Notes under the pieces: model-generated | What the model saw: the letters and a program-made list of their open reading frames with translations, nothing else | What the model was told of the DNA's origin: nothing | Database searches by the model: none | In this document: piece after piece, positions 52,199-62,934 of the stretch | How positions within the stretch are numbered: the stretch's first letter is position 1 | Layout of the letters: the number at the start of each line of letters is the position of its first letter | Position numbers and translations under genes: made by a program | Assembly: GCF_030908245.1 (NCBI RefSeq) | Contig: NZ_JAVFJJ010000004.1 | Coordinates: 1 to 64,000, forward strand | Origin: Sinomonas sp. ASV322 | Lineage (GTDB): Bacteria; Actinomycetota; Actinomycetes; Actinomycetales; Micrococcaceae | DNA: 64,000 bases | Direction of reading: 5' to 3'

Positions 52199-53590
52199 AT
52201 GACCGAGACTGAGACGCGGCCGGAGCCGTCCGCAGCCGCGGAGGCCAAGGCGCGCAACGATGCTCCTGTGTTGAAAGTGGCCCTTCTGGGCTGCGGAAAC
52301 GTGGGCAGCCAAGTGGCGCGCATCCTGCTCGAGGACGCCGACGTGCTCGCGGCCCGCGCGGGCGCGCGCCTTGAGCTGATTGGCATCGCCGTGCGCAATC
52401 CGGACGCGAAGCGGGAGGTAGACCTGCCGCGCGAGCTGTTCACGGTCGATGCCGAGGAGCTCGTCGACCGGGCGGACCTCGTCGTCGAGCTCCTGGGAGG
52501 CATCGAGCCGGCGCGGTCGCTCATCCTGCGCGCGGTGCGCAACGGCGCATCGGTCGTGACCGGCAACAAGGCGCTCCTCGCGCAGGACGGTCCGGCGCTC
52601 TTCGAGGAGTCGGACCGCAACAACGCCGAGCTGAGCTTCGAAGCCGCAGTCGCGGGGGCGATCCCGATCATCCGGCCTATTCGCGAGAGCCTCTCAGGCG
52701 ACCGCATCACCCGCGTGCTCGGCATCGTGAACGGCACGACGAACTTCATCCTCGACCAGATGGAGGAGACCGGAGCGACGTTCGGGGATGCTCTCGCGGA
52801 GGCCCAGCGCCTCGGCTACGCGGAAGCAGACCCGACGGCCGACGTCGAAGGCTACGACGCCGCTGCCAAGGCCGCGCTTCTCGCGACGCTCGCATTCCAC
52901 ACGCCCGTGGCCCTCGCCGACGTCCGGTGCGAGGGGATCACCGAGGTCACGGCAGCCGACATCGAGGCGGCGAGGGATTCGGGCCTGGTCATCAAGCTCC
53001 TCGCGATCGCGGAACTCGTAAGGGTCGGCGAGGCTGGGGGAGGCGAGCGCGGCGGGGAAGGCGCGAGCGTACGCGTGCACCCGACGCTTCTGCCGCGCGA
53101 GCACCCGCTCGCGGCCGTGCGCGGGGCATTCAACGCGGTGTTCGTCGAGGCCGAGAACGCGGGACAGCTCATGTTCTACGGCGCCGGCGCGGGCGGGCGG
53201 CCCACGGCGTCGGCCGTCATGGGCGACCTCGTCTCGACTGCGCGCCGCATCGTCGCCGGCGCGCCCGGCCGCACTGATACCGCGACCCGCAAGCTGCCGA
53301 TCGTCGGCGTCGACGCGGTCTCGACGAGCTACAGCATCGGCCTCGAAGTCGCCGATCAGCCGGGCGTCCTCGCGCGCGTTGCTGCGGTGTTCGCGGAGCA
53401 CGGCGTCTCGATCGAGGCCATGCGCCAGACGATCGACGGCGGCGTGCCCGGGAACGGCAATGGCCGCGCCGAGCTGCGCTTTGTGACCCACCGTGCGTCG
53501 GAGAAGGCCCTCGCCGAGACCGTCGCGGACATCAAGAACCTCGACGTCGTCGAATCCGTGACGAGCGTCCTCCGAGTCGAAGGAGTCTAG
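52199..53590 (+). CDS. hom: Homoserine dehydrogenase
   Basis: 463 residues. NAD(P)-binding [20 protein letters not shown], catalytic-domain [16 protein letters not shown] and [31 protein letters not shown], then a C-terminal ACT domain (about 380-455; [20 protein letters not shown]) for threonine feedback. I chose ATG 52199 (GGGAG six bases upstream) over GTG 52175, which overlaps the lysA stop; either could be used. A 13-residue Gly/Glu-rich insert precedes VRVHPTLLP. It feeds thrC/thrB. Confidence 0.95.
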   Translation: MTETETRPEPSAAAEAKARNDAPVLKVALLGCGNVGSQVARILLEDADVLAARAGARLELIGIAVRNPDAKREVDLPRELFTVDAEELVDRADLVVELLGGIEPARSLILRAVRNGASVVTGNKALLAQDGPALFEESDRNNAELSFEAAVAGAIPIIRPIRESLSGDRITRVLGIVNGTTNFILDQMEETGATFGDALAEAQRLGYAEADPTADVEGYDAAAKAALLATLAFHTPVALADVRCEGITEVTAADIEAARDSGLVIKLLAIAELVRVGEAGGGERGGEGASVRVHPTLLPREHPLAAVRGAFNAVFVEAENAGQLMFYGAGAGGRPTASAVMGDLVSTARRIVAGAPGRTDTATRKLPIVGVDAVSTSYSIGLEVADQPGVLARVAAVFAEHGVSIEAMRQTIDGGVPGNGNGRAELRFVTHRASEKALAETVADIKNLDVVESVTSVLRVEGV

Positions 53591-54717
53591 TGGCCCACCA
53601 GTGGCGCGGAGTCATCCGCGAATACGCCGACCGCCTGCCGGTCACCGAGTCCACCCGCGTCATCACTCTTGGCGAGGGCGGCACGCCGCTCGTCCACGCC
53701 CAGAAGCTCTCGGCCCTGACCGGCTCCGACGTGTACCTGAAGGTCGAGGGGATGAACCCCACGGGCTCGTTCAAGGACCGCGGCATGACGATGGCCATGA
53801 CGGCGGCCGTGGCGGCAGGTGCGAAGGCCGTCGTGTGCGCGTCGACGGGCAACACGTCCGCGTCCGCCGCGGCCTACGCGACGACGGCGGGGCTCGCGTG
53901 CGCCGTCCTCGTGCCCGAGGGCAAGATCGCGATGGGCAAGCTGAGCCAGGCCATCGCCCACGGCGCGACGCTCCTCCAGGTCGACGGCAACTTCGATGAC
54001 TGCCTCGAGATCGCCCGCAAGCTCGCGGAGGCGTACCCGGTGTTCCTCGTGAACTCCGTTAACCCGGCGCGCATCGAGGGCCAGAAGACGGCCGCCTTCG
54101 AGATCGTCGACGCGCTCGGCGATGCGCCGGACATCCACGTGCTCCCCGTCGGCAACGCGGGCAACATCTCCGCGTATTGGAAGGGCTACAAGGAGTACGC
54201 GGCGGAGACCAAGTACGAGTCACAGGGGGGCGACGAGGCGCGGACGCTTGATGCAGTCTCGACGAAGCTCCCCGTCATGTGGGGCTTCCAGGCCGCGGGC
54301 GCGGCGCCGTTCGTCGCGGGCCACCCTATCTCGCACCCCGAGACGATCGCGACCGCGATCCGCATCGGCAATCCCGCGTCGTGGGACACCGCCGTCGCGG
54401 CGCGCGACGAATCCGGCGGCCTCATCGAGGCGGTGACGGACGAGCAGATCCTCGCCGCGCACCGCTGGCTCTCCGCGAAGGAAGCCGTGTTCGTTGAGCC
54501 CGGCTCCGCCGCGAGCGTCGCCGGCTTGCTCAAGATGCACGAGGCGGGCAGGGTCCCGGCTGGGAAGACGATCGTGTGCACTGTGACGGGCCACGGCCTC
54601 AAGGACCCGCAGTGGGCCCTGCGCACGGAGGGCGGCGGCCAGGTCGAGCCGGTCAAGGTCTCCAACGACGTCGTGAGCGTCGCCGCGGCGCTCGGACTGG
54701 AGTCGTCGGCGCGATGA
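53590..54717 (+). CDS. thrC: Threonine synthase
   Basis: 375 residues, PLP type [17 protein letters not shown] opening; PLP lysine in [11 protein letters not shown] (about 62); [26 protein letters not shown]; phosphate loop [17 protein letters not shown]-terminal [14 protein letters not shown]. Converts phosphohomoserine to threonine. The GTG start shares one base with the hom stop, and its own stop overlaps the thrB start. Confidence 0.96.
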   Translation: MAHQWRGVIREYADRLPVTESTRVITLGEGGTPLVHAQKLSALTGSDVYLKVEGMNPTGSFKDRGMTMAMTAAVAAGAKAVVCASTGNTSASAAAYATTAGLACAVLVPEGKIAMGKLSQAIAHGATLLQVDGNFDDCLEIARKLAEAYPVFLVNSVNPARIEGQKTAAFEIVDALGDAPDIHVLPVGNAGNISAYWKGYKEYAAETKYESQGGDEARTLDAVSTKLPVMWGFQAAGAAPFVAGHPISHPETIATAIRIGNPASWDTAVAARDESGGLIEAVTDEQILAAHRWLSAKEAVFVEPGSAASVAGLLKMHEAGRVPAGKTIVCTVTGHGLKDPQWALRTEGGGQVEPVKVSNDVVSVAAALGLESSAR

Positions 54718-55724
54718 CTGCACCTGCGGCGGCCAGCGCGGCCACACTCCGTATGGTCGCGCCCGGCCAGCGCATCACGGTCCGGGTCCCCGCCACGAGC
54801 GCGAACCTCGGCCCGGGATACGACAGCCTGGGCCTCGCCCTTTCGCTCTACGACACCGTCGACGTCGAAACGGCCGACGACGGCGAGCTGGGCTTCGCAT
54901 TGAGCGGCGAGGGGGCGGACACCCTGCCGCGAGACGGCAGCCACCTCGTCGTGCGGACGATCGACCTCGCGCTCGAACGCCTCGGGTACAGCCGCTCGGG
55001 GCTGCGCATCGCCGCCGACAATGTGAGTCCGCACGGACGAGGCCTCGGCTCGTCCGCATCGGCCACGGTTGCGGCCGTGCTCGTGGCTGTGGAGCTCGTT
55101 GACCCAGCCGATCGCCCGGACCGCGCGTGGGTCCTGCAGCTGTGCAGCGAGATCGAGGGCCATCCGGACAACGTTGCGCCGGCGATCTTCGGTTCGCTCG
55201 CGCTCTCGTGGCAGGACGGCGAGGCGTTCCGCACCGCCGTCGCCCGCGTCCACCCCGACGTCGTTCCCATCGTTGCGATCCCGGACTACGAGCTCTCGAC
55301 CGAGCTCGCGCGGTCGCTCCTGCCCTCGTCAGTCCCGCATCATGCGGCCGCCGCGAATTCGGGACGCGCCGCGCTGCTCGTCCACGCGCTCACGAACGAC
55401 CCGTCACTGCTCGTCCCGGGCACCGAGGACTACCTCCACCAGAGCTATCGCGAATCCGCGATGCAGCCGAGCGCGGAGCTCATCAAGCGCCTGCGCGCGG
55501 AGGGCCACGCCGCCGTCGTCTCGGGCGCGGGACCGACTGTCCTGGCCCTCGCCGCGGGCGCAGCCGAGGCCGATGAGGTGCAGGCCGCCGTCGAGCGCTT
55601 TGCCCACGGCGCGGACGCGCGCGGGCTCGACACGGGGATCGCCGGCGAGAGGGCGACGACGTGGCGTGTCATGCGGCTCGATGTCGACGCCGAAGGTGCT
55701 AAAGTAGTAGTGCATTCGCGGTAG
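54714..55724 (+). CDS. thrB: Homoserine kinase
   Basis: 336 residues, GHMP kinase. [19 protein letters not shown] (substrate side), ATP loop [29 protein letters not shown], and [12 protein letters not shown] near the C-terminus. Makes O-phosphohomoserine for ThrC. ATG overlaps the thrC stop (ATGA). hom-thrC-thrB is the classical actinobacterial threonine operon. Confidence 0.96.
   Translation: MTAPAAASAATLRMVAPGQRITVRVPATSANLGPGYDSLGLALSLYDTVDVETADDGELGFALSGEGADTLPRDGSHLVVRTIDLALERLGYSRSGLRIAADNVSPHGRGLGSSASATVAAVLVAVELVDPADRPDRAWVLQLCSEIEGHPDNVAPAIFGSLALSWQDGEAFRTAVARVHPDVVPIVAIPDYELSTELARSLLPSSVPHHAAAANSGRAALLVHALTNDPSLLVPGTEDYLHQSYRESAMQPSAELIKRLRAEGHAAVVSGAGPTVLALAAGAAEADEVQAAVERFAHGADARGLDTGIAGERATTWRVMRLDVDAEGAKVVVHSR
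55697..55705 (+). promoter_or_regulatory. Possible extended -10 of a rho promoter inside thrB
   Basis: TGCTAAAGT at the end of thrB resembles an extended -10 (TGN plus TAAAGT). No good -35 is visible at the right distance. Confidence 0.3.
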
Positions 55725-56020
55725 CTTCCGCCCAGCAAGCCTCCTGACAGCAGCCCTCGGAAGGGTCGCATCTGTGCAGGAGTGCTCACGGCGCCTGCCG
55801 ATCCGCTGTTAATGCCGTCCCATCCAGCTCCGCAGCCGGTCAGCCCGCTTGCCGCCGTCGCAGAGGCGCTGTCCCCTCCGAATGCTTGGGGCGAATCTGC
55901 AGTGTGCCCCGCCTGGTCTCCGCAGCATGGTGGGGCAGCCACCCTGACCGCATTCTGTCCGCGGTCACGAACACGATGCGGCGCTTCACACGAGCCGCAG
56001 TCGACGGGGAAGGATCCTTC
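55725..56020. other. Long leader region upstream of rho
   Basis: About 296 bases between thrB and the rho start. No gene and no known riboswitch seen. It may hold the rho promoter and a C-rich leader where Rho could regulate its own transcript; this is inference. Confidence 0.4.
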
Positions 56021-58108
56021 GTGACACAGACCACTGAGCTGAACCCAGCAGTGGACGCCTCGACTTCGGCCGAGTCCAAGGGAATCGCGGGCCTCAAGCT
56101 CGCGCAGCTTCAGGCGCTCGCCTCCCAGCTGGGTATCACCGGCGGTTCCCGCATGCGCAAGGGCGACCTCGTGGCCGCCATCTCAGCGCACCAGAAGGGC
56201 GAGCCCGTGCGCCGCAGCGCACCGGCCGCCTCCACCGTGCCGGCCGAGGCCGCTGCGGTAGAGCCCAAGGAGTCAGCCGCGCCCTCGGAAGAGGCCACGG
56301 CACAGGCCCGCCGTGGCCGCACGCGTCGTCGCGCTGGGAGCGACGGCGTAGTGGCGCCCGCCGAGGCTGAGGCGCCGGAAGCCGCTGCCGCGCTCGAACC
56401 CCAGGCGACCGCTGCTCCCGCGGCCGAGGCCCCGGCCCCCGAGGCCGCGCCCGCCGAGGGCCAGCGCCAGCCGCGCACGCGCAACCGCAATCGCCGCGCC
56501 ACGAGCGATGGCATGGTCGCCGCCGAGGCCGCGCCCGCCGAGGCAGCGGCAGAGGCCGCTCCCGCCGAGGCGCCCGCGCAGGCCTCCGCCGAGGCCGGAC
56601 AGCCCGAGTCCCAGGCCGAGGCCGGCGAAGGCCGTCGTCGCGGCCGTGATCGCGGCCAGCAGGACCGCGGTCAGCAGGACCGCGCCCAGCAGGACCGCGG
56701 CCAGCAGGACCGCGCGCAGCAGCAGGAGCGCGGCCAGGACTTCCGCCGCGACGAGGGCGAGGGCGAGGACGGCGGAGGCCGCCGCAACCGCCGCAACCGC
56801 CGTGGCCGCGAGCGAGACGGCTTCCAGGAGCAGGGCGGCCGCAACGAGCGCTTCCGCGACCGCAACGAGCGCATGCGGGACCGCAGCGGACGCCGCAACC
56901 AGGGCCCCGACGTCGACGAGACCGAGGTGACCGAGGACGACGTGCTCGTGCCCGTCGCCGGCATCCTCGACGTGCTCGAGAACTACGCGTTCATCCGGAC
57001 GTCCGGCTACCTTCCGGGCCCGAACGATGTCTACGTGCCGCTCGCGCAGGTCAAGAAGCACGGGCTGCGCAAGGGCGACGCCGTCGTCGGCGCGATCCGC
57101 GCGCCCCGCGACGGCGAGGATAACCGCCAGAGCCAGGGTGGCCGCCAGAAGTTCAACGCCCTCGTTCGCGTCACCACCGTCAACGGCAAGACGCCCGAGG
57201 AGATGAAGGGTCGCGTCGAGTTCACCAAGCTCGTCCCGCTCTACCCGTCCGAGCGCCTTCGGCTCGAGACGGACCCGAAGAAGATCGGCCCGCGCGTCAT
57301 CGATCTCGTCGCGCCGATCGGCAAGGGCCAGCGCGGCCTCATCGTCTCCCCGCCGAAGGCCGGCAAGACGCTCATCCTGCAGGCCATCGCGAACGCGATC
57401 ACGGTCAACAACCCCGAGGTCCACCTCATGATGGTCCTCGTGGACGAGCGGCCCGAAGAGGTCACGGACATGCAGCGTTCGGTCCGCGGCGAGGTCATCG
57501 CCTCGACGTTCGACCGTCCGGCCGACGATCACACGACCGTTGCCGAGCTCGCGATCGAGCGCGCGAAGCGCCTCGTGGAGATGGGCATGGACGTCGTCGT
57601 GCTCCTCGACTCGATGACGCGCCTCGGTCGCGCGTACAACCTCGCCGCGCCGGCCTCGGGCCGCATCCTCTCCGGCGGTGTCGACTCGGCCGCCCTCTAC
57701 CCGCCCAAGCGGTTCTTCGGCGCCGCGCGCAATATCGAGAACGGCGGCTCGCTCACCATCCTCGCGACCGCGCTCGTCGAGACCGGGTCCAAGATGGACG
57801 AGGTCATCTTCGAGGAGTTCAAGGGCACGGGCAACATGGAGCTCCGCCTGTCCCGCCAGCTCGCGGACAAGCGCATCTTCCCGGCCGTCGACGTCAACGC
57901 CTCCGGCACGCGTCGCGAGGAGAACCTCCTCTCGCCCGAAGAGGTCAAGATCATGTGGCGCCTGCGCCGCGTCCTCTCGGGCCTCGACACGCAGCAGGCG
58001 CTCGAGATCCTCACGTCGAAGATTCGCGAGACGCAGTCGAACGTCGAGTTCCTGCTCCAGGTGCAGAAGACGACGCTCGCCTCCAAGTCGGAGAACGACA
58101 AGCACTAG
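56021..58108 (+). CDS. rho: Transcription termination factor Rho with long actinobacterial insert
   Basis: 695 residues, far longer than the 419 of E. coli Rho. Rho_N helix domain at 25-70 (LKLAQLQALASQLGI, MRKGDLVAAI), then an Ala/Pro/Glu- and Arg/Gln/Asp-rich insert (about 75-300). The RNA-binding OB fold follows (GILDVLENYAFIRTSGYLPG), then the ATPase: Walker A SPPKAGKTLILQ (about 444), Walker B MDVVVLLDSMTR (about 523), Q-loop and R-loop regions intact. GTG at 56021 (AAGGA eight bases upstream) fits the conserved start. Such inserts in Actinobacteria are thought to broaden RNA binding on GC-rich transcripts. Confidence 0.96.
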   Translation: MTQTTELNPAVDASTSAESKGIAGLKLAQLQALASQLGITGGSRMRKGDLVAAISAHQKGEPVRRSAPAASTVPAEAAAVEPKESAAPSEEATAQARRGRTRRRAGSDGVVAPAEAEAPEAAAALEPQATAAPAAEAPAPEAAPAEGQRQPRTRNRNRRATSDGMVAAEAAPAEAAAEAAPAEAPAQASAEAGQPESQAEAGEGRRRGRDRGQQDRGQQDRAQQDRGQQDRAQQQERGQDFRRDEGEGEDGGGRRNRRNRRGRERDGFQEQGGRNERFRDRNERMRDRSGRRNQGPDVDETEVTEDDVLVPVAGILDVLENYAFIRTSGYLPGPNDVYVPLAQVKKHGLRKGDAVVGAIRAPRDGEDNRQSQGGRQKFNALVRVTTVNGKTPEEMKGRVEFTKLVPLYPSERLRLETDPKKIGPRVIDLVAPIGKGQRGLIVSPPKAGKTLILQAIANAITVNNPEVHLMMVLVDERPEEVTDMQRSVRGEVIASTFDRPADDHTTVAELAIERAKRLVEMGMDVVVLLDSMTRLGRAYNLAAPASGRILSGGVDSAALYPPKRFFGAARNIENGGSLTILATALVETGSKMDEVIFEEFKGTGNMELRLSRQLADKRIFPAVDVNASGTRREENLLSPEEVKIMWRLRRVLSGLDTQQALEILTSKIRETQSNVEFLLQVQKTTLASKSENDKH
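56657..56734. repeat. 15-base repeats in the rho insert
   Basis: Four near-perfect units of CAGCAGGACCGCG plus two bases (56657-56716), then a degenerate unit. They encode QQDRG/QQDRA pentads, in frame, so length can vary without frameshift. Confidence 0.8.
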
Positions 58109-58240
58109 CTGGCCCGCACGGCGGCCGGCCCGGGCCTACCCCGGTGCCGGCCGCCGTCGTCGTCGTTGGGCGGGTCGCCGACCCCCCGCCGCCCTCACCG
58201 ACCCGCCCGCCCACCCTCACCCCGCCAGAAAGGCCCCCAC

Positions 58241-59314
58241 ATGTTCGAGTCCGTGAAAGGACTTCTGGACGAGCACGCAGACCTGCAGAAGCAGCTGAGC
58301 GACCCCGCGGTCTACCAAGATCAGGCACTCGCCCGGAAACTCGGCCGCCGCTCCGCGCAGCTCAACGGCATCGTGGAGGCGCACACCCGCTGGAAGCAGC
58401 TCTCCGGCGACCTCGAGGCCGCACGGGAGATGGCGTCCGAGGATCCCGAGTTCGCCGCCGAGGTCCCCGAGCTCGAGGCCTCCCTCGCCGTCGCGCAGGA
58501 GAAGCTCCGCCGTCTCCTCATCCCGAGAGACCCCAACGACGCCCGCAACGTGATCCTCGAGGTCAAGGGCGGCGAAGGCGGCGACGAGGCCGCGCTGTTC
58601 GCAGCAGACCTCCTTCGCATGTACACGCGCTACGCCGAATCGAGGGGCTGGAAGTCCGAGATCCTGTCCTCGACCGAGTCGGACCTCGGCGGCTACAAGG
58701 ACGTCCAGGTCGCGATCAAGGGCGCGTCGAACGATCCCGCGGAGGGCGTGTACGCGCACCTCAAGTACGAGGGCGGCGTGCATCGCGTCCAGCGCGTCCC
58801 CGTCACGGAGTCGCAGGGCCGCATCCACACGTCGGCCGCGGGCGTGCTCGTGTTCCCCGAGGTGGACGAGCCCGAGGAGATCGAGATCAACGCGAACGAT
58901 CTCAAGATCGACGTGTACCGCTCGTCCGGACCCGGCGGGCAGTCCGTCAACACGACCGACTCGGCCGTCCGCATCACGCACCTCCCGACGGGCATCGTCG
59001 TGGCGATGCAGAACGAGAAGTCGCAGCTGCAGAACCGCGAGGCCGCGATGCGCGTGCTCCGCTCGCGGCTCCTCGCCCATCAGCAGGAGCAGATCGAGGC
59101 CGAGAACGCCGAGGCCCGCAAGTCGCAGGTCCGCACGATGGACCGCTCCGAGCGCATCCGCACCTACAACTACCCCGAGAACCGCATCGCCGACCACCGC
59201 ACGGGCTACAAGGCCTACAACCTCGACGCGGTCATGGACGGCGACATCGGGCCGATCATCCAGTCGTGCATCGACATGGACGAGCAGCACCGCCTCGAGG
59301 CGCTCGGCGAGTGA
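58241..59314 (+). CDS. prfA: Peptide chain release factor 1
   Basis: 357 residues, standard RF1 length. The GGQ loop is in [19 protein letters not shown] (about 228-246); the codon-recognition domain precedes it with [11 protein letters not shown], and [17 protein letters not shown] follows. RF1 reads UAA/UAG. ATG at 58241; an upstream in-frame extension from 58166 is Pro-rich and unlikely. The stop overlaps the prmC start, linking RF1 to its methylase. Confidence 0.96.
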   Translation: MFESVKGLLDEHADLQKQLSDPAVYQDQALARKLGRRSAQLNGIVEAHTRWKQLSGDLEAAREMASEDPEFAAEVPELEASLAVAQEKLRRLLIPRDPNDARNVILEVKGGEGGDEAALFAADLLRMYTRYAESRGWKSEILSSTESDLGGYKDVQVAIKGASNDPAEGVYAHLKYEGGVHRVQRVPVTESQGRIHTSAAGVLVFPEVDEPEEIEINANDLKIDVYRSSGPGGQSVNTTDSAVRITHLPTGIVVAMQNEKSQLQNREAAMRVLRSRLLAHQQEQIEAENAEARKSQVRTMDRSERIRTYNYPENRIADHRTGYKAYNLDAVMDGDIGPIIQSCIDMDEQHRLEALGE

Positions 59315-60255
59315 GCGGATCCGCACCCCGCAGGCTCGGGGAGGACGGCCGGGACGAAGAGCTCGGCGCTGCGCTGCGGCGGGCGACGGCGATGCTCGCC
59401 GAGGCGGGCGTGCCGAGTCCGCGGGCGGACGCCGAGCTCCTCGCCGAGCACCTCCTCGGCTGCGGACTCGGGCGGCTCCGTGCCCTTGCCGTCATGGGCG
59501 CGCCCGTTCCGGACGGATTCTGGGACCTGGTCGCAGAGCGTGCGAAGCGGGTTCCGCTTCAGCACCTCACCGGGAAGGCGCCCTTCCGGCACCTCGTGTT
59601 GAGCGTCGGACCGGGCGTGTTCGTGCCCCGGCCCGAGACCGAGACGCTCGTATCGCTCGCGCTCGAGTGGATCGCCGCTCAGCCGGGCCTCGCGGGCACG
59701 GCCGGGAGCCCCGTCGTCGTCGATCTCGGCACCGGCTCGGGAGCCATCGCGGCGTCCATTGCCGCCGAATGCCCGACGGCGAGCGTGCACGCCGTCGAGC
59801 TGTCTGAGCTCGCGCATGCGTGGGCCGCGCGGAACGTCGCGCTGCCCGAGGTCGGTGGCCGTGTGCGGCTCGTGCTGGGCGACCTCCGCACGGCGCTGCC
59901 CGAGCTCGACGGCGCTGTGGACGTCGTCGTGAGCAATCCGCCGTATATTCCGGCCGGCATGGTCCCCCGCGAACCTGAAGCGGCGGAGCACGACCCCGAG
60001 CTGGCCCTCTACGGCGGGGGAGAAGAGGGTCTTGAGCTGCCGTTCGCGGCCATTTCGTCCGCGGCGAGGCTCCTGCGGCCCGGAGGCTTCTTCGCGATCG
60101 AGCACGCTGAGGTGCAGGCGAGCGTCCTCGCCGCACGTCTCAGGGCGGATCCACACTGGACGGACGTCGCGTCCCACCGGGACCTCAACGGGCTGCCGCG
60201 TGCGACGACGGCTGTCCGGAACGGCGTGCCGCGCGTGGAAGAATTGGGGCCGTGA
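59311..60255 (+). CDS. prmC: Release factor glutamine methyltransferase
   Basis: 314 residues. SAM motif [16 protein letters not shown] (about 135-150) and the catalytic NPPY in [12 protein letters not shown] (about 208-211), plus the N-terminal substrate-binding helix region with [14 protein letters not shown]. It methylates the Gln of the GGQ loop in release factors. GTG start overlaps the prfA stop (GTGA). Confidence 0.96.
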   Translation: MSGSAPRRLGEDGRDEELGAALRRATAMLAEAGVPSPRADAELLAEHLLGCGLGRLRALAVMGAPVPDGFWDLVAERAKRVPLQHLTGKAPFRHLVLSVGPGVFVPRPETETLVSLALEWIAAQPGLAGTAGSPVVVDLGTGSGAIAASIAAECPTASVHAVELSELAHAWAARNVALPEVGGRVRLVLGDLRTALPELDGAVDVVVSNPPYIPAGMVPREPEAAEHDPELALYGGGEEGLELPFAAISSAARLLRPGGFFAIEHAEVQASVLAARLRADPHWTDVASHRDLNGLPRATTAVRNGVPRVEELGP

Positions 60256-61052
60256 CGACCACGAGCTACAACTGCACTGATCGGGAACAGCGGGCCGAGG
60301 GGCTCGCTCACGCGCAGCGGGCCATCGCTGCCAAGCAGTGCGTGGTGATGCCGACGGACACCGTGTACGGCATCGCGGCCGACGCGTTCTCGGCCCAGGC
60401 CGTCGCGACCCTGCTCGCCGCCAAGGGGCGTGGCCGTTCGATGCCGCCGCCCGTCCTCATCCCGCGGCTGCAGACGATGGACGGCCTCGCGGCCGATGTC
60501 CCCGAGGCCGGCCGGCGGCTCGCCGAGAAATTCTGGCCGGGCCCTCTCACGCTCATCTTCCACGCCCAGCCTTCGCTCACGTGGGATCTCGGCGACACGT
60601 TCGGGACCGTCGCCCTGCGGATGCCCGACGACGAGCTCGCTGGCGCGCTCCTGACCATCACGGGTCCGCTCGCCGTTTCCTCGGCGAACCGTTCGGGCCA
60701 GCCCGCGGCCCAGACGGCGGATGACGCACGCGCGCAGCTTGCCGAGTCCGTCGAGGTATACCTCGACGACGGCTTCCGTCCCGCGAATGCCGAGACTGCG
60801 GCGGCCGGCGTTCCGTCGACGATTGTCGACTGCACGGGCGAGCGCCTGCGCGTCGTGCGCGAGGGCGGCGTGAGCGTCGAGGCGCTCCGAGACGTGGTTC
60901 CGGACATCCTCGGGCTCGGCGAGGCCGCGGAGCCCGCCCCTGATGCTGGTCAGGCCGAGGCGGCCGCGGGCGGTGCAGCCGAGCCCGCCGCTAGCGAGGG
61001 CGCAGCCGCTGCGGGGCCGGATGCAGCCCCCGTGGAGGAGCCGCGTGACTGA
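60252..61052 (+). CDS. Threonylcarbamoyl-AMP synthase (Sua5/YwlC/YrdC)
   Basis: 266 residues. YrdC domain (about 15-205): CVVMPTDTVYGIAADAF, MPPPVLIPRL, KFWPGPLTLIFHA, ALRMPDDELA and PLAVSSANRSGQPAAQT. Makes the activated intermediate for the t6A modification of tRNAs. It lacks the Sua5 C-terminal domain; instead it ends in an Ala/Glu/Pro-rich tail of about 50 residues. GTG start overlaps the prmC stop. Confidence 0.93.
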   Translation: MTTTSYNCTDREQRAEGLAHAQRAIAAKQCVVMPTDTVYGIAADAFSAQAVATLLAAKGRGRSMPPPVLIPRLQTMDGLAADVPEAGRRLAEKFWPGPLTLIFHAQPSLTWDLGDTFGTVALRMPDDELAGALLTITGPLAVSSANRSGQPAAQTADDARAQLAESVEVYLDDGFRPANAETAAAGVPSTIVDCTGERLRVVREGGVSVEALRDVVPDILGLGEAAEPAPDAGQAEAAAGGAAEPAASEGAAAAGPDAAPVEEPRD

Positions 61053-62931
61053 GCCGGGGACCGTGCCAGGCGCTCCGCGCGTGGTCGCCGTCGTCGTCAG
61101 CTACAACCGCCGGGAGCTCTTGGCCCGCTCGCTCGCGGCGCTCACCGAGGGGCTCCGCCTCCCGGACGCGCTCGTCGTCGTCGACAACGCCTCGACGGAC
61201 GGATCGGCCGACTTCCTCGCGGGCCTCGACGTCCCGTTCGAGTACGAGCTCGTGCGCCTCGAACAGAACACGGGAGGGGCGGGTGGCTTCGCCGTCGGCA
61301 TGGCCGCGGCACTCGCGCGGCACAGCCCGGATCTCATCTGGGTCATGGACGACGACACCGTTCCGCTCCGCGGAACGCTCGACGAGGCCGTCCGGCTGTG
61401 GGAGTCGTGCTCGGCGATCGACAGGCCGGCCTTCATCGCGAGCCGTGTCGTGTGGACGGACGGTCGCGACCATCCCATGAACACGATGCGGGACCGGTGG
61501 GGCGCCTCGTCGGAGGACGTGGCTTTCGCCCACGCGCGGCGTGCGCGCGTCGTCCGTTCGGCGTCCTTCGTCTCGCTCTTCGTCGACGCCGACACCGTCC
61601 GCGCGCTCGGCCTGCCGGTCGCGGACTTCTTCCTCTGGAATGACGACTTCGAGTTCACAGCGCGCCTCGCGCGCCGCCGCCTCGGGCTCGCGAGCCTCGA
61701 CTCCGTTGTCGAGCACCACACGCGCCTCTACGACTCCAACACGGCCGACGTCGGCGATCGCTTCCGCTTCGAAGTCCGGAACAAGATGTGGACGTTCTTC
61801 CGCTCGCCCGCGCTCGCGCCCGTCGAGAAGGCGCTGTATGGGGCGTCGACGCTTCGCCGCTGGGGGGTCATGGTTCGCAGCAGCCCGAGGCCGCGCGTGG
61901 TCCTTCGCGCGGGCTTCGAAGGCCTGCTCGAAGGCCTGTCCCGCGGCCCGCGGCCGAACGAGGAGGTCCTCGCGCCGGTGGGCGGCGTCCCGGATGCTGC
62001 GCCGTCACGTCCGCAGGATGCTCCCCTCGCGAACGTGACGGCGCACGGCGAAGACGGCGGCTTTCCCGAGTTCTCGGTGCTCCTTCCCGTCTACGCGGGG
62101 GACTCGGCCGCGCGCGTGCGCCGCGCGATCGCGTCCGTGACCACGGATCAGACCGTGGCCCCCAGCCAGCTCGTGATCGTGCGGGACGGTCCGGTCGGCG
62201 AGGACATCGAGCGGCTCCTTGTCGAGGCGGAGCGCGACGGCTCCGTCCCGGCTGACGTCGTGCGGCTTCCCGCGGGCGTCGGGCTCGCCGAGGCGCTGGA
62301 CGCAGGCCTCGAACGCTGCCGCCACGACGTCGTCGCGCGCATGGACGCGGACGACGTCGCCCTGCCTGCCCGCTTCGAGCGGCAGCTTGCGCTCCTCGGA
62401 CAGGGCTACGACATCGTCGGCTCCGCCATCGCCGAGATCGGCGACGACGAGGCACGCCCGTTCGCGAGCCGGCCCGTCCCTGCCTCGCACCGGGAGATCA
62501 TGGCGCAGCTCGATTTCCGGACGCCGTTCAACCACCCCAGCGTCATGTACCGCGCGTCGGCGGTGCGTGCCGCGGGGGGCTACCGGGGCGTGCCGGACAT
62601 GGAGGACTACTGGCTGTGGGCGCGCATGCTCCACGGCGGGAGCCTCGGGGCGAACGTGCCCGACGTGCTCGTCCTCTATCGCGTGAACGACGGCGCCTAC
62701 GTGCGCCGCGGGGGGAAGCGCATGCTCGTCGCCGAGCTACGCCTCCAGCGACGCATGCTCGGGGAACGGTACATCGGGCCCCTCGGATTCGCGCGGAACG
62801 TCCTTGTCCGCGGCCTCTACCGCCTCGTTCCCACCGGAGTGCGGCGCCGCGGCTACCGCACGGCGTTCACGGAACGGCCCGCCCCGGCAGAGCAGTCCGG
62901 CACGGCCGCGCCGGGGGAGGCCGCGGGCTGA
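61045..62931 (+). CDS. Double GT2 glycosyltransferase
   Basis: 628 residues holding two complete family 2 glycosyltransferase domains. Domain 1 (about 10-300): VVAVVVSYNRRELL, VVVDNASTDGSADFL, DXD-like WVMDDDTVP, and FFLWNDDFEFTARL, close to galactofuranosyl- or rhamnosyltransferases. Domain 2 (about 348-560): FSVLLPVYAGDSAARV, VIVRDGPVGEDIE, DXD RMDADDVALPARF, and MEDYWLWARM. No transmembrane segments, so cytoplasmic. GTG 61045 has GGAGG six bases upstream and overlaps the previous stop by eight bases. With wecA next, it probably extends a lipid-linked cell-wall glycan. Such fusions may add two sugars in sequence (inference). Confidence 0.88.
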   Translation: MTEPGTVPGAPRVVAVVVSYNRRELLARSLAALTEGLRLPDALVVVDNASTDGSADFLAGLDVPFEYELVRLEQNTGGAGGFAVGMAAALARHSPDLIWVMDDDTVPLRGTLDEAVRLWESCSAIDRPAFIASRVVWTDGRDHPMNTMRDRWGASSEDVAFAHARRARVVRSASFVSLFVDADTVRALGLPVADFFLWNDDFEFTARLARRRLGLASLDSVVEHHTRLYDSNTADVGDRFRFEVRNKMWTFFRSPALAPVEKALYGASTLRRWGVMVRSSPRPRVVLRAGFEGLLEGLSRGPRPNEEVLAPVGGVPDAAPSRPQDAPLANVTAHGEDGGFPEFSVLLPVYAGDSAARVRRAIASVTTDQTVAPSQLVIVRDGPVGEDIERLLVEAERDGSVPADVVRLPAGVGLAEALDAGLERCRHDVVARMDADDVALPARFERQLALLGQGYDIVGSAIAEIGDDEARPFASRPVPASHREIMAQLDFRTPFNHPSVMYRASAVRAAGGYRGVPDMEDYWLWARMLHGGSLGANVPDVLVLYRVNDGAYVRRGGKRMLVAELRLQRRMLGERYIGPLGFARNVLVRGLYRLVPTGVRRRGYRTAFTERPAPAEQSGTAAPGEAAG

Positions 62932-62934
62932 GCC

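Noticed and set aside
55725-56020. Known riboswitch or T-box in the rho leader
   Set aside because: No T-box motif, no specifier-like structure and no recognised aptamer core.
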